Assembly: GCF_000186265.1 (NCBI RefSeq) | Contig: NC_014934.1 | Location: forward strand, 3,968,001 to 4,032,000 | Direction: 5' to 3' | Origin: Cellulophaga algicola DSM 14237 | GTDB taxonomy: Bacteria; Bacteroidota; Bacteroidia; Flavobacteriales; Flavobacteriaceae | Length of the DNA stretch: 64,000 nt | Shown: positions 7,859 through 17,082 of the stretch, piece after piece | Position numbering within the stretch: the stretch's first letter is position 1 | Layout: the number at the start of each line of letters is the position of its first letter | The notes under the pieces: model-generated | Databases searched by the model: none | What the model was told of the DNA's origin: nothing | What the model saw: only the letters and a program-made list of their open reading frames with translations | Position numbers and translations under genes: made by a program

Positions 7859-10051
7859 TTGAAAGACATTTTACTTATAACACCTCCGTTTACACAATTA
7901 AATACGCCTTATCCAGCAACGGCTTATTTAAAAGGATTTCTGAATACAAAAAACATTTCTTCTTTTCAAATCGATTTAGGGATTGAAGTAATTCTAGACT
8001 TATTTTCAAAAAATCAGTTTGAGAAAATATTTCAATATGCGTATGAAAATAATACGATTACCTCAGAGAACTGTCAACGTATTTATGCCTTAAAACAAGT
8101 TTATTTAAATACAATAAATCCCATTATTGCTTTTCTGCAAGATAAAAATCCAACCTTTGCAAGACAAATTTGTACGGATGGTTTCTTACCAGAAGCATCA
8201 CGTTTTCAGGAGTTAGATGAGTTAGATTGGGCATTTGGTGAAATGGGGTTACAGGATAAAGCAAAGCATTTAGCGACCTTGTATTTAGAAGATTTATCAG
8301 ATTTTATTGTAGAATGTATCGATGCTAATTTTGGCTTTAGTCGGTATGCAGAACGTTTAGGGCGTAGTGCTAATTCTTTTGATGAATTGTATGAAAAGTT
8401 GCAAGAAGAACTTACCTATATAGATCAATTAACAATAGCGATTATCGAGAATCACATTAAAACGATACAACCTAAGCTTGTTTGTTTTTCTATTCCTTTT
8501 CCTGGTAATTTATATAGTGGATTTAGATGTGCACAATACATTAAAAAACATTATCCAGCCATAAAAATTGGAATGGGTGGTGGTTTTGCAAATACAGAAT
8601 TGCGATCGCTTGCTGATAAACGCGTTTTTGAGTTTTTTGATTATATCACGCTTGATGATGGAGAACTCCCGATAGAATTGGTAGTAAAGGCAGTTACAAA
8701 TGAAACCGCATCAGACCATGAATATAAAAGGACTTTTTTACTAGAAAACGGAGAGGTTACATACTTAAATACAGCAAAGCAAGCCGATTATAAGCAAAGC
8801 GATGTAGGAACTCCTGATTATACAGATTTACTTTTAGACCAATATATATCAGTAATTGAAATAGCCAATCCCATGCATAGTTTATGGAGTGATGGTAGAT
8901 GGAATAAATTAACTATGGCGCATGGTTGCTATTGGGGAAAATGTACGTTTTGTGATATATCATTAGATTACATAAAAATATATGAGCCTGTTGCGGCTAA
9001 ACTTTTAGTAGACCGCATGGAAACCCTAATTACCCAAACCGGAGAAAACGGATTTCATTTTGTAGATGAAGCGGCGCCACCATCCTTGATGAAAGCTTTG
9101 GCTATAGAAATACTAAAACGGAATTTGATTGTTACTTGGTGGACAAACATTCGTTTTGAGAAAAACTTCACGACAGATTTATGTAAATTATTAAAAGCAT
9201 CTGGCTGTATTGCCGTTTCTGGCGGATTAGAAGTAGCTTCTGACCGCTTGTTAAAATTGATAGACAAAGGAGTAACAGTAGCTCAAGTAGCACAAGTAAC
9301 CCGAAATTTTACCGAGGCTAATATTATGGTGCATTCGTATTTAATGTACGGATATCCAACACAAACGGTACAGGAGACCGTAGATAGTCTTGAAATGGTA
9401 CGTCAACTTTTTGAAATAGGCGTTCTGCAGTCTGGTTTTTGGCATCAATTTGCATTAACAGCTCATAGTCCTGTGGGGATAAATCCATCAGAATATGGTA
9501 TTATTCCAGATATAAAAGAAATTACTTTTGCGAATAATGATATTGATTTTACGGATACAACAGGAATAGATCATACTCAATTTAGTTACGGATTAAAAAA
9601 ATCGCTATTTAATTATATGCATGGTATCGGTTTTGAAACCGCGCTGCAAGAATGGTTTGATTTTAAAATTCCGAAGTCACAAATTGCTAAAAATTTTATA
9701 GAAAACTGTTTAGAGACGCAAGTGGATTTAAGTACCAAGGCTAGTGCTAAAATTCTTTGGTTGGGGAGTTTGCCGCAATTGGAAGTAACTACCAAAACAA
9801 AAAGAGGACAATCATGGGAGCTCTTAAAGATGACGTTTCATGACCGAAAAAAAGTGACTACAATTTCCTTAGAAAAGGAAACTGGGGAGTGGTTATACCA
9901 GCAATTAGAAAAATTACAGGTTCAAGAGGAGAGACTTATTTCTTTTGGGGCTTTAAAAAATGATTTTGAAATACACTTTGAGAATTTTGAATTATTTTGG
10001 TTTTCAAAACCGCTACAAACATTAAAAGAAACAGGATTATTAACGCTTTAA
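7859..10051 (+). CDS. B12-binding-domain radical SAM protein
   Basis: 730-residue protein. The N-terminal part (about 1-300) has the layout of a cobalamin-binding/Rossmann-like domain, with SGFRCAQYIKKHYPAIKIGMGGGFANTEL near 221-249. The radical SAM core follows. The cluster motif reads GCYWGKCTFCD, Cys357-Cys362-Cys365, that is CX4CX2C and not the usual CX3CX2C. Further core segments are HFVDEAAPP, WWTNIRFEK and SGGLEVASDRLLKLIDKG (SAM-binding). The reaction is unknown. The initiation codon appears to be TTG at 7859: the ATG at 7852 is in another frame, and the promoter is just upstream. It sits alone between dus and an EamA exporter with no shared pathway evident. Confidence 0.85.
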   Translation: MKDILLITPPFTQLNTPYPATAYLKGFLNTKNISSFQIDLGIEVILDLFSKNQFEKIFQYAYENNTITSENCQRIYALKQVYLNTINPIIAFLQDKNPTFARQICTDGFLPEASRFQELDELDWAFGEMGLQDKAKHLATLYLEDLSDFIVECIDANFGFSRYAERLGRSANSFDELYEKLQEELTYIDQLTIAIIENHIKTIQPKLVCFSIPFPGNLYSGFRCAQYIKKHYPAIKIGMGGGFANTELRSLADKRVFEFFDYITLDDGELPIELVVKAVTNETASDHEYKRTFLLENGEVTYLNTAKQADYKQSDVGTPDYTDLLLDQYISVIEIANPMHSLWSDGRWNKLTMAHGCYWGKCTFCDISLDYIKIYEPVAAKLLVDRMETLITQTGENGFHFVDEAAPPSLMKALAIEILKRNLIVTWWTNIRFEKNFTTDLCKLLKASGCIAVSGGLEVASDRLLKLIDKGVTVAQVAQVTRNFTEANIMVHSYLMYGYPTQTVQETVDSLEMVRQLFEIGVLQSGFWHQFALTAHSPVGINPSEYGIIPDIKEITFANNDIDFTDTTGIDHTQFSYGLKKSLFNYMHGIGFETALQEWFDFKIPKSQIAKNFIENCLETQVDLSTKASAKILWLGSLPQLEVTTKTKRGQSWELLKMTFHDRKKVTTISLEKETGEWLYQQLEKLQVQEERLISFGALKNDFEIHFENFELFWFSKPLQTLKETGLLTL

Positions 10052-10075
10052 ATAAAGTGTAAACTATTAAAATAA

Positions 10076-10918
10076 ATGAATTTTAAGCAAGCTTTAGGGT
10101 ATATGGTCATCAGTACGTTGTCCTTCACTTTTATGAATGCCACCGTAAAATATTTGGTTCATTTACCAGCCTATGAATTGGTTTTTTTTAGATCACTAGG
10201 AACTTTAGTTCTAACGCTTTCATTCTTAACGTATCATAAAATTCCTGTTTTAGGAAATAAAAGAAAATTGCTTATTTATAGAGGTTTAGCGGGGGTAACT
10301 TCTATGACCTTATACTTTATGTCATTGAAGTACTTAACTATGGGAACGGCTGTTTCTCTGCGGTACATAGCACCAATATTCGCTGCTTTCTTCGCTATAT
10401 TTTTATTGAAAGAAAAAGTGAAATTTATACAATGGGTATTTTTTGGGATAGCTTTTGGAGGAGTAATGATATTGAAAGGTTTTGATGGTAGTCTAGATCC
10501 TTTTGGTTTAATTTTAATTATTGGTGCCGCTTTTTTTAGTGGCTTGGTGTATGTAACCATTACTAAAATAGGAAAACAAGATCATCCTGTAGTTGTGGTT
10601 AACTATTTTATGATGATCGCAACTATAATAGGAGGAGTACTCACCATTTTTAATTGGGTAACCCCTAAAGGTATAGAGTGGCTTCTTTTATTAGGTTTAG
10701 GGATATTTGGTTATTTTGGACAATTGTATATGACCAAAGCATTTCAATCTGGCAGCACAACCCAAGTAGCACCCCTAAAATATATAGAAGTGCTTTTTAC
10801 AGTTTCCGTAGGTTTACTTTGGTTTAATGAAATTTACACCTTGTGGAGTTTATTAGGGATTATAATGATTATAGGCGGACTTATTCTAAATGCACTTTAT
10901 AAATCAAGAGCTTCTTAA
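10076..10918 (+). CDS. EamA (DMT) family transporter
   Basis: 280-residue inner-membrane protein with ten predicted hydrophobic helices arranged as two EamA halves. The first includes FMNATVKYLVHLPAYELVFFRS and ALRYIAPIFAAFFAIFLLKEKV-like segments; the second ends with LKYIEVLFTVSVGLLWFNE. Drug/metabolite transporters of this family export amino acids, nucleotides or other small metabolites; the substrate cannot be told. Its stop overlaps the stop of the convergent downstream gene by 3 nt. Confidence 0.88.
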   Translation: MNFKQALGYMVISTLSFTFMNATVKYLVHLPAYELVFFRSLGTLVLTLSFLTYHKIPVLGNKRKLLIYRGLAGVTSMTLYFMSLKYLTMGTAVSLRYIAPIFAAFFAIFLLKEKVKFIQWVFFGIAFGGVMILKGFDGSLDPFGLILIIGAAFFSGLVYVTITKIGKQDHPVVVVNYFMMIATIIGGVLTIFNWVTPKGIEWLLLLGLGIFGYFGQLYMTKAFQSGSTTQVAPLKYIEVLFTVSVGLLWFNEIYTLWSLLGIIMIIGGLILNALYKSRAS

Positions 10919-12174
10919 TTAATTTTTCGTTGCCTGAACCATAAATCTTCTAAACTCATATTTAAAGTAAATAGGTGATAATTTTCTTTTATTAACACGT
11001 TTTCTATAATTCCTTTGGATCCATAGCTATAAGATAGATTTATCATGGAGTTAGAACTTCTACTCACAGGTAAACCTATTCCTGTAGTAATATTAAAACC
11101 ATTTATTTTTTCCTTGTTTACTTCTAAGTAACCGGTGTCATAATTATACCCAAGTCTATAATTAATACGATCACTATATTTAAAACTACTCTTATTCTTT
11201 ATATATTCTAGGCCAACACCTAGAATATCTTGATCTACATAACTCCCCGATAGATCTGTTTGGTTGGTAGCATCCCAATAGTTCTTTTTATAATCAGCAC
11301 TCAGCATAAAAGACTTATATAGTTTAGCACTGAAGCCAAAACCTACTTCTAAGGGCAGGTCAAAATTATCAGCGGTATCTGGCTCATCTGATTCAACAGT
11401 TACACTGGTAGAACCTTCTATTACTTTAGTTATAGAACGGTCTATACTTCCTTTTAAACTGGTAGGAAATTGCATGGTACTTCCTATGGTAAATTTATCA
11501 TTTAAATCAAACTGCATTCCGTATCCTAAACGAGCACCGCTATAATTAGTAGTTTCTGTTAAGCTCAAAGCGCTATTGCTAATGACAAAAGATTCTGTTT
11601 CTTCAATATTACCAAATAAGAATGAAGCACTTAATCCAAACCTTAAATTGTCTAATAACGAATATCCTATATTCAATTTTAAATCGCTTAATGCCCCTAA
11701 ACCGGTAACAGCACTTTCAAAAGTTTCTGTACTTCCTTCTACATTAGATTGAATGCCTACAAGCGAATATCCCACATCACTATAAGGTACCATAGAAATA
11801 CCCGCACCTAGTCCTTCTGTAATTCTAAAAGCGAAAGCAATATTTGAAAAGTTTACATTTTTCTTTTTTTCACTATAACTTCTATTGCTATAGTTATTTA
11901 CTTCACCGGTAACACCAATATCATAGAAAAAAGAATTTTGAGGAATTAAACCATAGTTAGCAGGATTCAAATTATTAATCTCTGAGTCCGTTTTTAATCC
12001 AATTCCAGTATACCCTAGCGCATTAGATTTACCAATACTTGTTTGATTAATTACGCCTAAACCATATAAAGAATAGGGAGAACTTGTTAAAGCTTCTGTT
12101 TGTGAATATCCAGCATTAATTGATGCGATGAGTACTAGTATACTCGTTAAGGAAGGTATTTTAATTTTCTTCAT
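10915..12174 (-). CDS. Outer-membrane beta-barrel protein (FadL/OmpP1-like), DUF4270 partner
   Basis: 419 residues from the ATG at 12174 (MKKIKIPSL), giving a Sec signal peptide ending near AGYSQ. A longer frame to 12231 lacks a signal and lies wholly in the upstream gene. The mature part has LNPANYG near the N-terminus, repeated alternating beta strands such as GLGAGISMVPYSDVGYS and LRFGLSASFLFGN, and a C-terminal aromatic strand (LWFRQRKIN). This looks like a FadL/OmpP1-type or PorV-like barrel. It overlaps the end of the DUF4270 lipoprotein gene by 14 nt, so the two are translated together and probably act together at the outer membrane. Confidence 0.7.
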   Translation of the reverse strand: MKKIKIPSLTSILVLIASINAGYSQTEALTSSPYSLYGLGVINQTSIGKSNALGYTGIGLKTDSEINNLNPANYGLIPQNSFFYDIGVTGEVNNYSNRSYSEKKKNVNFSNIAFAFRITEGLGAGISMVPYSDVGYSLVGIQSNVEGSTETFESAVTGLGALSDLKLNIGYSLLDNLRFGLSASFLFGNIEETESFVISNSALSLTETTNYSGARLGYGMQFDLNDKFTIGSTMQFPTSLKGSIDRSITKVIEGSTSVTVESDEPDTADNFDLPLEVGFGFSAKLYKSFMLSADYKKNYWDATNQTDLSGSYVDQDILGVGLEYIKNKSSFKYSDRINYRLGYNYDTGYLEVNKEKINGFNITTGIGLPVSRSSNSMINLSYSYGSKGIIENVLIKENYHLFTLNMSLEDLWFRQRKIN

Positions 12175-13492
12175 CGTAAACTGCGTATGTAAGTTCAAGT
12201 TTTGTTTTGGTACTAGAATTAAGTGTTCCATTTAAAATAAATCGGTCTACAGTTGCCGTATAATTTTCAGGAATCAGGAGTAAAGATTCTTCAGAGTTGA
12301 GATCAGTAGATAGAATACCTTCAATATAGGCGGTTAAGTCTATTTCAAAATAAACATCGTTATATTCTTGATTGTATGTATTTAATATCGCACTAACTAC
12401 CGAAGCATCTGTGTTGTATAATTGACTTGTAATGTCATTATTTTTATCGACCAAATAGACAGATAAATATTCTCTGAGCATCAAGTAATCTGAGTATGAT
12501 CCTGCAACAGGTTTTATTTTTAAAACAGCTTTTAATAATGTTCCTTGCCCACCAACATTATTTACCGTTTTAAGATATGGCAGCTCAATTTTGGTAGCAA
12601 TACCAGTTCCTGACTGAATAAAGCTTTCATCGTCGCTGTCATCACTAGATAAACTAACTTCTCCATTTGTAAGTGTTTGTAAATAATTTATAGGATCGGT
12701 AGCACTTATGTTATTAAAAAATGGATTAGGACTATCAGAGGTATTCAATATAATATCGGTATAACTTTGAGTTCGTTCTATTTCTCCTGCAGTAGAATAA
12801 TAAAGGCGCATATAAAAATCACTTGAGCTTTTAGAAAATCCGATTACAGAACCATCATCTTCCGTATCAGGCAATAATGCTAAGCCTTTAAATTCATTGG
12901 TGAATTCGGCATTATCTGTTACAATTTTATTTTGAAATTGATTAAAAAATTCGAGACCTAAATCATCCGTTAATTTTATCTCTAAGGAGTCTGATGATTG
13001 CGGTCTAGGGATATAACTTATAATTCCTAGATCTATGTCATCGTAAGCAACGGTACTGTTATTATAAAAAACATTATTCTCGTCAGGATCAAAATTATCA
13101 CTTAAGCGCTTTATTTTGATGGTGTTTGTTTTCGTTGTATCGTTATAATAGTAGGTGTCGTATTTGGCGAATAAAACAATACTATCGTATTCTGCTTCTG
13201 TATCAATATAATAGGAGTTAGGTAAAAATCCGGAATAATTAGCACTCCTCACTTTACCGAAGACAGGATCTGTATATTGGCCAATTAAAATTCTCTCTGC
13301 AGCAGAGGTAATAATACTATCGAATTTTATTGTAGATATATTGACGGTCAAGGTATCAATAAGTACCACTCTAATGTTGCTATCTGTAAACAAATCTCCC
13401 GCTAAAAAATCAGAATCATTAGTATCATCACTACAACTGCCTAGTAAACCTAGCAGTATTATTGTGCTAAAGACCCACAATTTGTTTATCAT
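12161..13492 (-). CDS. DUF4270 domain lipoprotein
   Basis: 443 residues; signal peptide with lipobox Cys20 (LLGSCSDD) followed by acidic residues, which in Bacteroidota favours surface export. The body matches DUF4270: VVLIDTLTVNISTIKFDSIITSAAERILIGQYTDPVFG and, near the C-terminus, YFEIDLTAYIEG and LLLIPENYTATVDRFILNG. Function is unknown. It is the first gene of a two-gene unit with the beta-barrel protein. No clear TAnnTTTG element is visible in the 242-nt gap upstream. Confidence 0.85.
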   Translation of the reverse strand: MINKLWVFSTIILLGLLGSCSDDTNDSDFLAGDLFTDSNIRVVLIDTLTVNISTIKFDSIITSAAERILIGQYTDPVFGKVRSANYSGFLPNSYYIDTEAEYDSIVLFAKYDTYYYNDTTKTNTIKIKRLSDNFDPDENNVFYNNSTVAYDDIDLGIISYIPRPQSSDSLEIKLTDDLGLEFFNQFQNKIVTDNAEFTNEFKGLALLPDTEDDGSVIGFSKSSSDFYMRLYYSTAGEIERTQSYTDIILNTSDSPNPFFNNISATDPINYLQTLTNGEVSLSSDDSDDESFIQSGTGIATKIELPYLKTVNNVGGQGTLLKAVLKIKPVAGSYSDYLMLREYLSVYLVDKNNDITSQLYNTDASVVSAILNTYNQEYNDVYFEIDLTAYIEGILSTDLNSEESLLLIPENYTATVDRFILNGTLNSSTKTKLELTYAVYDEEN

Positions 13493-13686
13493 AATTTAAT
13501 TTTTTGATAAAAGTAGATGACACATGATAAGCGCTATAGTAGAATAGATAAAAGCGGTAATTTTTAAGACGAACCCTTGAATTGTTTCTATGAAGTAAGA
13601 TGTTCTGTTCGTAGATTAATTTTGGGGTTTCATATGTTAAAACTAGGACTTCATCTATTCTGTTTTATTTGACTTCATAACCAGTA

Positions 13687-13694
13687 TAGATTTG
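13687..13694 (+). promoter_or_regulatory. -7 promoter element for Kelch lipoprotein gene
   Basis: TAGATTTG with TTTG at 13668-13671 as -33 element, 15 nt apart; the ATG is 40 nt downstream. The gap 13493-13734 shows no other feature. Confidence 0.6.
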
Positions 13695-13734
13695 AATCGA
13701 ATTAAAAAATCAACGAATTATAAAGCATTAGTTT

Positions 13735-14733
13735 ATGAAGAAAATGGTATTAAAACATAAAATAGCCTACTTATGTAGTATAAGCCTATTATTAGTAGCA
13801 ACGAGTTGCTCCAGTGATGACGATGATGATGATACAGGAAACTGGGTAGAGCGATCTGTTTTTGATGGAAGCCCTAGAAGTGGAGCAACTAGTTTTACTA
13901 TTGGTAATATTGGGTATATGGGCGTTGGTTATGATGGAGATGATTATTTAAACTCATTTTGGGCTTATGATATAGAAGGCAATTACTGGTCTCAAAAAGC
14001 AGATTTCACAGGTGTTGCACGTAATGCAGCAGCAGGTTTTACGGTTAATGATAAAGGGTATATTGGTTCTGGATATGATGGTTTAGATGAACTAGCAGAT
14101 TTCTATTCGTATGACCCAGGAACAAATGCATGGACACAGATAGCAGATTTCCCATCTACACCTAGAAGAAATGCAATAGGTTTTGGATTAAATGGAGTTG
14201 GTTATTTTGGTACCGGCTTTGATGGAGATAATGATCGTAAAGATTTTTGGAAATACAACCCTACGACTGATTCTTGGTCAGAGCTAGTTGGTTTCGGAGG
14301 CGATAAGAGACGTGCAGCTACAACATTTATTCTAGAAGATAAAGCGTATTTAGCGACGGGTATTTCTAACGGTGTTTATTTAACAGATTTCTGGGTTTTT
14401 GATCCTACTACAGAAGTGTGGACAGAAAAATTAGAATTAGATGAAGAAGATGATTATGCTATAGCCCGCAGTAATGCTGTAGGTTTTACATTAAATGGCT
14501 ATGGCTATATAGCTTGTGGAGATCGTAGTGGTGCAAGTACTTCTGTTTGGGAATATGATCCTTTAACGGATACCTGGGAAGTAAAGACAAGTTATGAAGG
14601 TACAACACGACAAGACCCTGTGGCATTTTCAAATGGTTCAAGAGGCTTTGTTGGTTTAGGTAGATCTGGTACTTTATATTTAGATGATTTGCAAGAATTT
14701 TTTCCTTTTGCAGAATATGATGATGAAGATTAA
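13735..14733 (+). CDS. Kelch-repeat beta-propeller lipoprotein
   Basis: 332 residues, lipobox Cys25 (LLVATSCSS) followed by an Asp run (SSDDDDDD). Six Kelch repeats of about 47 residues fill the mature protein; each has a GYxGxGYDG-like glycine turn, then FWxYDPxTxxWxx, for example near residues 60-105, 107-155 and 155-200. Kelch propellers bind ligands or proteins; no catalytic residues are evident. It is followed by a hairpin and then by DUF4907 and a LytS/LytR pair on the same strand, which suggests one signalling module. Confidence 0.85.
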   Translation: MKKMVLKHKIAYLCSISLLLVATSCSSDDDDDDTGNWVERSVFDGSPRSGATSFTIGNIGYMGVGYDGDDYLNSFWAYDIEGNYWSQKADFTGVARNAAAGFTVNDKGYIGSGYDGLDELADFYSYDPGTNAWTQIADFPSTPRRNAIGFGLNGVGYFGTGFDGDNDRKDFWKYNPTTDSWSELVGFGGDKRRAATTFILEDKAYLATGISNGVYLTDFWVFDPTTEVWTEKLELDEEDDYAIARSNAVGFTLNGYGYIACGDRSGASTSVWEYDPLTDTWEVKTSYEGTTRQDPVAFSNGSRGFVGLGRSGTLYLDDLQEFFPFAEYDDED

Positions 14734-14755
14734 TTTGAATTAGTTATTTATAATG

Positions 14756-14788
14756 AATAGGGTTGTTTTATCGAAAATCAGCCCTATT
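14756..14788 (+). terminator. Hairpin between Kelch gene and DUF4907 gene
   Basis: AATAGGG (14756-14762) pairs with CCCTATT (14782-14788), and the interior TTTT/AAAA pairs further. It could be a terminator or a partial attenuator; the following bases are A/T-rich but not a clean T run. Confidence 0.5.
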
Positions 14789-14807
14789 ATTCTTAAAATT
14801 TTGATAA

Positions 14808-15152
14808 ATGAAAAAGAGCAATCTAGATAAAACCATAACTTTAGCAGCATTTACTATAGCATTGATAACCATTGTAATGGTTATTATGAATTATATGGAC
14901 TCCAAACCTATATTAGATTCTGAGGTTTTTACGGTAGAAGGCGGTTTTGGATATCAAATACAAGCAGAAGATAAAATAATTATCAAACAAGAATATATTC
15001 CTGCTATACAAGGAGCAGTTCCTTTTAACACTAAAAATGATGCGTGGTTAGTGTCTAATTTGGTTATAAACAAGCTTTTAAATAAAGAGAATCCTGTAGT
15101 TACCTTAAACGATTTAGAAAATTTAAATATAAAAGTGTTGAATAGGCAGTAA
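14808..15152 (+). CDS. DUF4907 domain protein
   Basis: 114 residues with one N-terminal membrane segment (about 10-28: TLAAFTIALITIVMVIMNY), then a small soluble domain with EGGFGYQIQAEDKIIIKQEYIPAIQGAVPF, characteristic of DUF4907 (PF16250). The family has no known function and is commonly found next to Kelch proteins and LytTR systems in Bacteroidota. It lies 4 nt upstream of the LytS-type kinase gene, so cotranscription is likely. Confidence 0.8.
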   Translation: MKKSNLDKTITLAAFTIALITIVMVIMNYMDSKPILDSEVFTVEGGFGYQIQAEDKIIIKQEYIPAIQGAVPFNTKNDAWLVSNLVINKLLNKENPVVTLNDLENLNIKVLNRQ

Positions 15153-15156
15153 ATTT

Positions 15157-16197
15157 ATGGTTCTAAAGAAAAGGTACTTTTGGCAAATTTTTATTCATGT
15201 AATACTATGGCTATTTTTTTATGGTCTTCTGTTATATCCATTTATTTCTCAAGAAAGGCCATTTCCGCCAGATCTTCATATTCGCTTTATTTTTTCATTT
15301 CTACTATTTTATATTAACTACTATTACCTAATTCCTAAGCTTTTATTAAAGAAGAATGTTGCCAATTATATTGTAATCTCTATTGTATTAATTATCATAT
15401 TTGGACTCATTGTAAATATTTTCGGAAATCTATCTTTTATAAAAACTATTCCTGCAGAGCTTAACGACTTACAAAAAAGACATTTGCGTTCAGAGAACCC
15501 TGAATTTCGTTCTTTCTTCATGTCCATCATCACTTTCGGAATTCCTTATGTAGTTAGTTCATTGCTTCGTATTTATATTGAGTGGAACCGCAATGAAGAT
15601 TTGAGAAAAATTACAGAGAATGAAAAGGTAAATTCTGAGCTTCAATTTTTAAAAACGCAATTAAATCCACATTTTTTATTCAATTCATTAAATGCTATTT
15701 ACTCCTTGTCCGTAAAGAAATCAGACAAGACTTCAGAAGCTATTATAAATTTATCAGAACTCATGCGCTATATGTTGTATGAAGCCGATAAAGATTTGGC
15801 ACCTTTATCTAAAGAGATAGAATATATAAAGAACTACGTTCAGTTACAACGCTTACGATTATCGGATACAGAGAATGTACTTTTAAAAATATCAGGAGAA
15901 GACAAACAGAAATCTATTGCGCCTTTGCTATTCATCTCATTTATAGAAAATGCCTTTAAATATGGTACGGATTTTAAAGGGAAAACCAATGTTAAAATAA
16001 GCCTCTCAATTTTTGATGATGGTATTCATTTTAGTGTGATCAATAAAATAGGGGCTTTTAGAAAAGAAGCCAAAAATTCTGGTGTTGGACTAACAAATAT
16101 TAAAAATAGACTGAACTTATTGTATCCGGACTCCCACGAGCTGTTTGTTGAGAATGATGGAGAAAATTATTGCGTTAGGCTTACCTTAAAATTATAA
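15157..16197 (+). CDS. LytS-type sensor histidine kinase
   Basis: 346 residues. Four hydrophobic helices occupy about residues 8-140. The His_kinase (PF06580) domain follows, with phospho-acceptor His172 in LNPHFLFNSLNAIYSL. The ATPase part has the N box FIENAFKYG and GVGLTNIKNRL. It autophosphorylates and passes phosphate to the LytTR regulator encoded 2 nt downstream. There is no extracellular sensor domain of note, so the signal is probably sensed in the membrane or through a partner such as the DUF4907 protein. Confidence 0.93.
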   Translation: MVLKKRYFWQIFIHVILWLFFYGLLLYPFISQERPFPPDLHIRFIFSFLLFYINYYYLIPKLLLKKNVANYIVISIVLIIIFGLIVNIFGNLSFIKTIPAELNDLQKRHLRSENPEFRSFFMSIITFGIPYVVSSLLRIYIEWNRNEDLRKITENEKVNSELQFLKTQLNPHFLFNSLNAIYSLSVKKSDKTSEAIINLSELMRYMLYEADKDLAPLSKEIEYIKNYVQLQRLRLSDTENVLLKISGEDKQKSIAPLLFISFIENAFKYGTDFKGKTNVKISLSIFDDGIHFSVINKIGAFRKEAKNSGVGLTNIKNRLNLLYPDSHELFVENDGENYCVRLTLKL

Positions 16198-16199
16198 CT

Positions 16200-16925
16200 A
16201 TGAAATGTATTATTATAGACGATGAGCCATTAGCAATAGATATCATAACGGATTATTGCAGTAAGCTAGATTTTATAGAAGTCGTAGGTACTTTTACGAA
16301 CCCCCTTGATGCGATCAGCATCTTAAATGATAAAAAAGTAGACCTTCTTTTTTGTGATATTCAAATGCCACAAATTAGCGGGATAGATTTTATAGCTTCC
16401 CTAGATAATAAACCCTTATTTATTTTTACAACGGCCTATTCTCAATATGCAGTAGAAGGCTTTGAGCTTAATGCGGTAGATTATTTAGTGAAACCTATTC
16501 CTTACCACCGTTTTATAAAAGCTATTTCAAGAGCAAAAGAACAATTATCTAAAAAAGAAAAACCTATGGAAGGCAATGTATTTTCATCTCATGGAGAAAC
16601 CAACGAATCAAAGAAGTTTATTTTCGTAAAAGCAGAATATGAAAGTATTAAGATAAATTTAGATGAGATTGAATATGTTCAAGGTTTGAAGGACTATTTA
16701 AAAATTCATATCACCAATACTAATAAGACGGTGTTGACCCTTATGAATTTTAAAGAGATATTAGATAAACTTCCTTCCAATCAGTTTTTACGCGTGCACA
16801 AATCATTTGTGGTCAATGTAAATTTTATTAAGACGGTTCAACGGAATAGAATTGTAATTAACGATACAAGAATTCCTATTGGAGAAAGCTATAAAGCGAA
16901 ATTTTTCTCTGTTTTAGGATTATAA
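16200..16925 (+). CDS. LytTR family response regulator
   Basis: 241 residues. The receiver domain (1-120) has the acidic pair Asp7-Asp8 region (IIDDEPLA), phospho-acceptor Asp53 (LFCDIQMP) and Lys in LVKPI. The C-terminal LytTR DNA-binding domain (about 140-241) contains FVKAEYESIKINLDEIEYVQGLKDYLKI and FLRVHKSFVVNV. It is the output partner of the kinase encoded 2 nt upstream. Confidence 0.94.
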   Translation: MKCIIIDDEPLAIDIITDYCSKLDFIEVVGTFTNPLDAISILNDKKVDLLFCDIQMPQISGIDFIASLDNKPLFIFTTAYSQYAVEGFELNAVDYLVKPIPYHRFIKAISRAKEQLSKKEKPMEGNVFSSHGETNESKKFIFVKAEYESIKINLDEIEYVQGLKDYLKIHITNTNKTVLTLMNFKEILDKLPSNQFLRVHKSFVVNVNFIKTVQRNRIVINDTRIPIGESYKAKFFSVLGL

Positions 16926-17049
16926 TTTTCTCCTAACATTTACTTTTCAACGATGAATAGTACCGATAAACCATGGTTATACGGTAGAAAGGAGGTTATT
17001 TCTTAACGTTCTGTTAATAAAGAATAACTTCTTACGCAATAGAATTTCT

Positions 17050-17057
17050 TAATTTTG
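17050..17057 (+). promoter_or_regulatory. -7 promoter element for nuclease gene
   Basis: TAATTTTG fits TAnnTTTG and lies 25 nt before the ATG at 17083. The preceding gap holds only an imperfect inverted repeat near 16993-17033. Confidence 0.55.
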
Positions 17058-17082
17058 GTGGTACTAAAATAATTAGACCACT

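Noticed and set aside
16993-17033. Imperfect inverted repeat between the LytR gene and the nuclease gene
   Set aside because: Pairing is broken by several mismatches and there is no T run; not enough for a terminator or operator.
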